This document shows, in pieces, positions 40,834 to 42,284 of a stretch of DNA of 42,284 nucleotides. The stretch is from TA-20 sp035935115 (GTDB taxonomy: Archaea; Thermoproteota; Nitrososphaeria; Nitrososphaerales; Nitrosopumilaceae). The DNA is taken from contig DASYXK010000023.1 in assembly GCA_035935115.1 (NCBI GenBank), forward strand, positions 1-42,284, written 5' to 3'. How positions within the stretch are numbered: the first letter of the stretch is position 1; each line of letters starts with the position of its first letter. The notes under the pieces are model-generated. The model ran no database searches. It saw only the letters and a program-made list of their open reading frames with translations, and was not told the DNA's origin. The translations under genes were made by a program, and so were the position numbers.

Positions 40834-41670
40834 TTAGTATTTTGGCATGAATCTTAGCCCAGTCTTTGCAGAAACAGCAATTATGGATATAATTGCAATT
40901 GCAAGTACTAGAGCTGCTATTGTACCAAACTCTGGAACTATCTGTGTGCCAATGATCTCAACATCTTGATCTCCTTGCAGAAATTGTATTGTTAATGTTC
41001 TAAAGCTGTTGTTTGTTTCTTCACCTGATGGTTTTACTTCTGCGCCGTCAATTAAGACAATAAACGAGTCATCCTGTCCATTACTAGTCTTGGCATCAAT
41101 TAATGATCTTGGAATTTGGAGAGTGATGCCACAGTTGATATTGCAGCTAGTGGAATTTAAGGAGGTTATTAGAGAAATACTTTGAGTATCTATTGTCATA
41201 TCTTTTACTGTTCCACCAGTGATGGTATAGTTAACACTAAAGGTTTGCTGACTGCTGGGATCTTTTACAATGAAGTAATTACTGATTGGGATTGTAGATC
41301 TAGCAAAAGTAAAGGTAGTCTGAGCCGTAACTGAGGGACCATATTGAACCTTCACGGTATATGTCCCACTTGCTTTCCAAAGAGGTCCTGACGCTAAAAT
41401 ACTTTTAGCATATTTACCGTCCTGTGAAACATCAATCTGTGCTATCTGAACTATAGTGTTACTGGGGTCTAAAATTTGAATGGTTAAAGGAGTTCCTATC
41501 ACTACAGCTTTTACAGCTCCAGATATCACAATAGTATCGCCAATAGTATAGGATGATTTGTCTTTGGTGACTGTAATATTGGGAGCAGTTGGAGTAGTTT
41601 GTGCAAAGCTTGGAATGCACCAGACTGATAAGATAAAAAGCGTGATTATTGGAAAAACAAAATAACGCAT
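40834..41670 (-). CDS. PEFG-CTERM surface protein (copy 2)
   Basis: 278 residues. A signal peptide (MRYFVFPIITLFILSVWCIP, cut after SFA) is followed by an Ig-like repeat (SSYTIGDTIVISGAV... PLWKASGTYTVKVQYG) matching the one in copy 1. A shorter beta domain with a Cys pair (SCNINCG) and the VPEFG-hydrophobic-RFMPKY sorting signal follow. The 119 bases just before the stop are identical to copy 1 although the region upstream is clearly diverged. A TATA-like TATAT about 25 bases before the ATG supports the start. It lacks the PKD domain of copy 1. Confidence 0.85.
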   Translation of the reverse strand: MRYFVFPIITLFILSVWCIPSFAQTTPTAPNITVTKDKSSYTIGDTIVISGAVKAVVIGTPLTIQILDPSNTIVQIAQIDVSQDGKYAKSILASGPLWKASGTYTVKVQYGPSVTAQTTFTFARSTIPISNYFIVKDPSSQQTFSVNYTITGGTVKDMTIDTQSISLITSLNSTSCNINCGITLQIPRSLIDAKTSNGQDDSFIVLIDGAEVKPSGEETNNSFRTLTIQFLQGDQDVEIIGTQIVPEFGTIAALVLAIAIISIIAVSAKTGLRFMPKY

Positions 41671-41688
41671 AACAAATTTGATCTTTAC

Positions 41689-41699
41689 GTGTATATTTC
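41689..41699 (-). promoter_or_regulatory. TATA-like box for copy 2
   Basis: The minus strand reads GAAATATACAC, centred about 25 bases before the ATG at 41670. Confidence 0.45.
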
Positions 41700-41742
41700 C
41701 TTTACTATGATTAGATCTAAAAAAATGAAAAAATTGAATGTT

Positions 41743-42284
41743 CTAGTATTTTGGCATGAATCTTAGCCCAGTCTTTGCAGAAACAGCAATTATGGATATA
41801 ATTGCAATTGCAAGTACTAGTGCTGCTATTGTACCAAATTCTGGAACTATTTGTGTGCCAATAATATCTATTTTAGTATCGCTAGCATGGAATGGAATGC
41901 TGAGATTTCTTGTGTTACTATCTTTTGTTTCTGTAAACTGTACTGGTGCTCCGCTTGCCATAACTATGAATTTGTCATCAGGTTGTGCATTTTGATTTAT
42001 TTGCACACCTGTCATTTTTTGATCAGCAGTTAGATTGGCTTGTACTTTGGCATCCATCAAAGTTCGTGACAGATCTACGGTTAGAGAACCATCTGATGTA
42101 GCAGCTATTGTTATTTCTAACATTAGCTTATCTGCATAAATATCCATACTCTTTACAGAACCTCCTTTGATAATATATGGAACACTATACGTTTGACCTC
42201 CTGCGTTAATCTGAAATGTATCACTTATCACTGGTGTGTTTGCGATAATTTGTCCATTGCCACCACTATACCTGAATGTGGTTG
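41743..42284 (-). CDS. PEFG-CTERM surface protein (copy 3), 5' end outside window
   Basis: The open frame continues to the right edge, so only the C-terminal ~180 residues are seen. GTG at 42231 in this frame is an internal codon, since upstream residues (TTFRYSGGNGQI) match copy 1 without a break. The region contains the same ~150-residue beta domain as copy 1, differing at about ten positions, and the same VPEFG-helix-RFMPKY sorting signal. Also the bases just past the stop resemble those past copy 1 (an ATGAAAAATTGAATGTT-like string). It is therefore a recent duplicate. Its N-terminal domains, such as PKD, cannot be seen here. Confidence 0.85.
   Translation of the reverse strand, partial: TTFRYSGGNGQIIANTPVISDTFQINAGGQTYSVPYIIKGGSVKSMDIYADKLMLEITIAATSDGSLTVDLSRTLMDAKVQANLTADQKMTGVQINQNAQPDDKFIVMASGAPVQFTETKDSNTRNLSIPFHASDTKIDIIGTQIVPEFGTIAALVLAIAIISIIAVSAKTGLRFMPKY

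Larger units (their letters stand above)
39522..41862. repeat. Three direct-repeat copies of the PEFG-CTERM coding end
   Basis: The same ~119-base segment appears at 39522-39640, 40835-40953 and 41744-41862. The first two are identical by eye throughout. The third differs at three positions. All lie at the 3' end of their genes in the same orientation. Confidence 0.85.

Noticed and set aside
39522..41862. Repeated 119-base segments as a CRISPR array or transposon
   Set aside because: There are only three, widely spaced, and they are protein-coding ends of PEFG genes with no spacer pattern, terminal repeats or transposase.

Overview
The window is AT-rich archaeal chromosome. The gene content points to an ammonia-oxidising archaeon of the Nitrososphaerota (Thaumarchaeota), nearest the Nitrosopumilus/Nitrosotalea side. 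The evidence is proteins ending in the PEFG-CTERM sorting signal, an S-layer-like exported protein, KEOPS genes (Kae1, Bud32), Taw1 for wyosine tRNA, archaeal-type ribosomal proteins and RpoN, an archaeal isoprenoid-lipid gene run and a CobT-like cobalamin gene. No amo, CRISPR, IS or phage genes are present. Coding density is very high and no gene-free stretch exceeds 300 bases. Many genes have a TATA-like box centred about 25-28 bases before the start codon, so leaderless transcripts look common. TTG starts are frequent.

Region by region. 1-5.4 kb: a partial nucleotide kinase, YchF, Kae1, a small GRAM/PH-like protein on the opposite strand, Bud32, an ITPase and Taw1. 5.4-8.8 kb: a small membrane protein, a zinc alcohol dehydrogenase with a Sulfolobus-type Glu in its structural zinc site, tRNA-His, an unknown protein, a methyltransferase-like protein, UPF0147 and a Rieske ferredoxin. 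8.85-18.3 kb (minus strand): a conserved archaeal run rpoN-eno-rps2-MEMO-mvk-SRPBCC-ipk-idi-GGPP synthase-gltX-FAH, linking transcription/translation with isoprenoid-lipid synthesis. An internal promoter is likely before ipk. tRNA-Leu lies just upstream and appears to share one TATA element with rpoN. 18.5-24.5 kb: translin, then nnrE-MBL hydrolase-cobT-like, then glmS, rps4 and rps13 (with a long Ala/Pro/Lys tail). 24.6-28.4 kb: an overlapping three-gene unit (AAA+ ATPase, VWA protein, winged-helix protein) facing a membrane protein. 28.5-31.6 kb: a 1031-residue S-layer-like exported protein with a dyad abutting its start codon. 31.7-37.5 kb: a cysteine desulfurase-larE-larC operon divergent from mdh and larB, i.e. 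the nickel-pincer nucleotide cofactor pathway, followed by a VIT1/CCC1-type metal transporter. 37.5-42.3 kb: a large radical SAM protein, a small unknown protein and three tandem PEFG-CTERM surface proteins. The last runs off the window, and their 3' ends are nearly identical at the DNA level.

The parts most worth follow-up are the lar cluster (cofactor without a visible client enzyme), the AAA+/VWA/winged-helix unit, the tandem PEFG-CTERM family with signs of recent duplication or gene conversion, and the radical SAM protein as a possible lipid-modifying enzyme. All functional calls come from motif and family recognition by eye. No database search was run.
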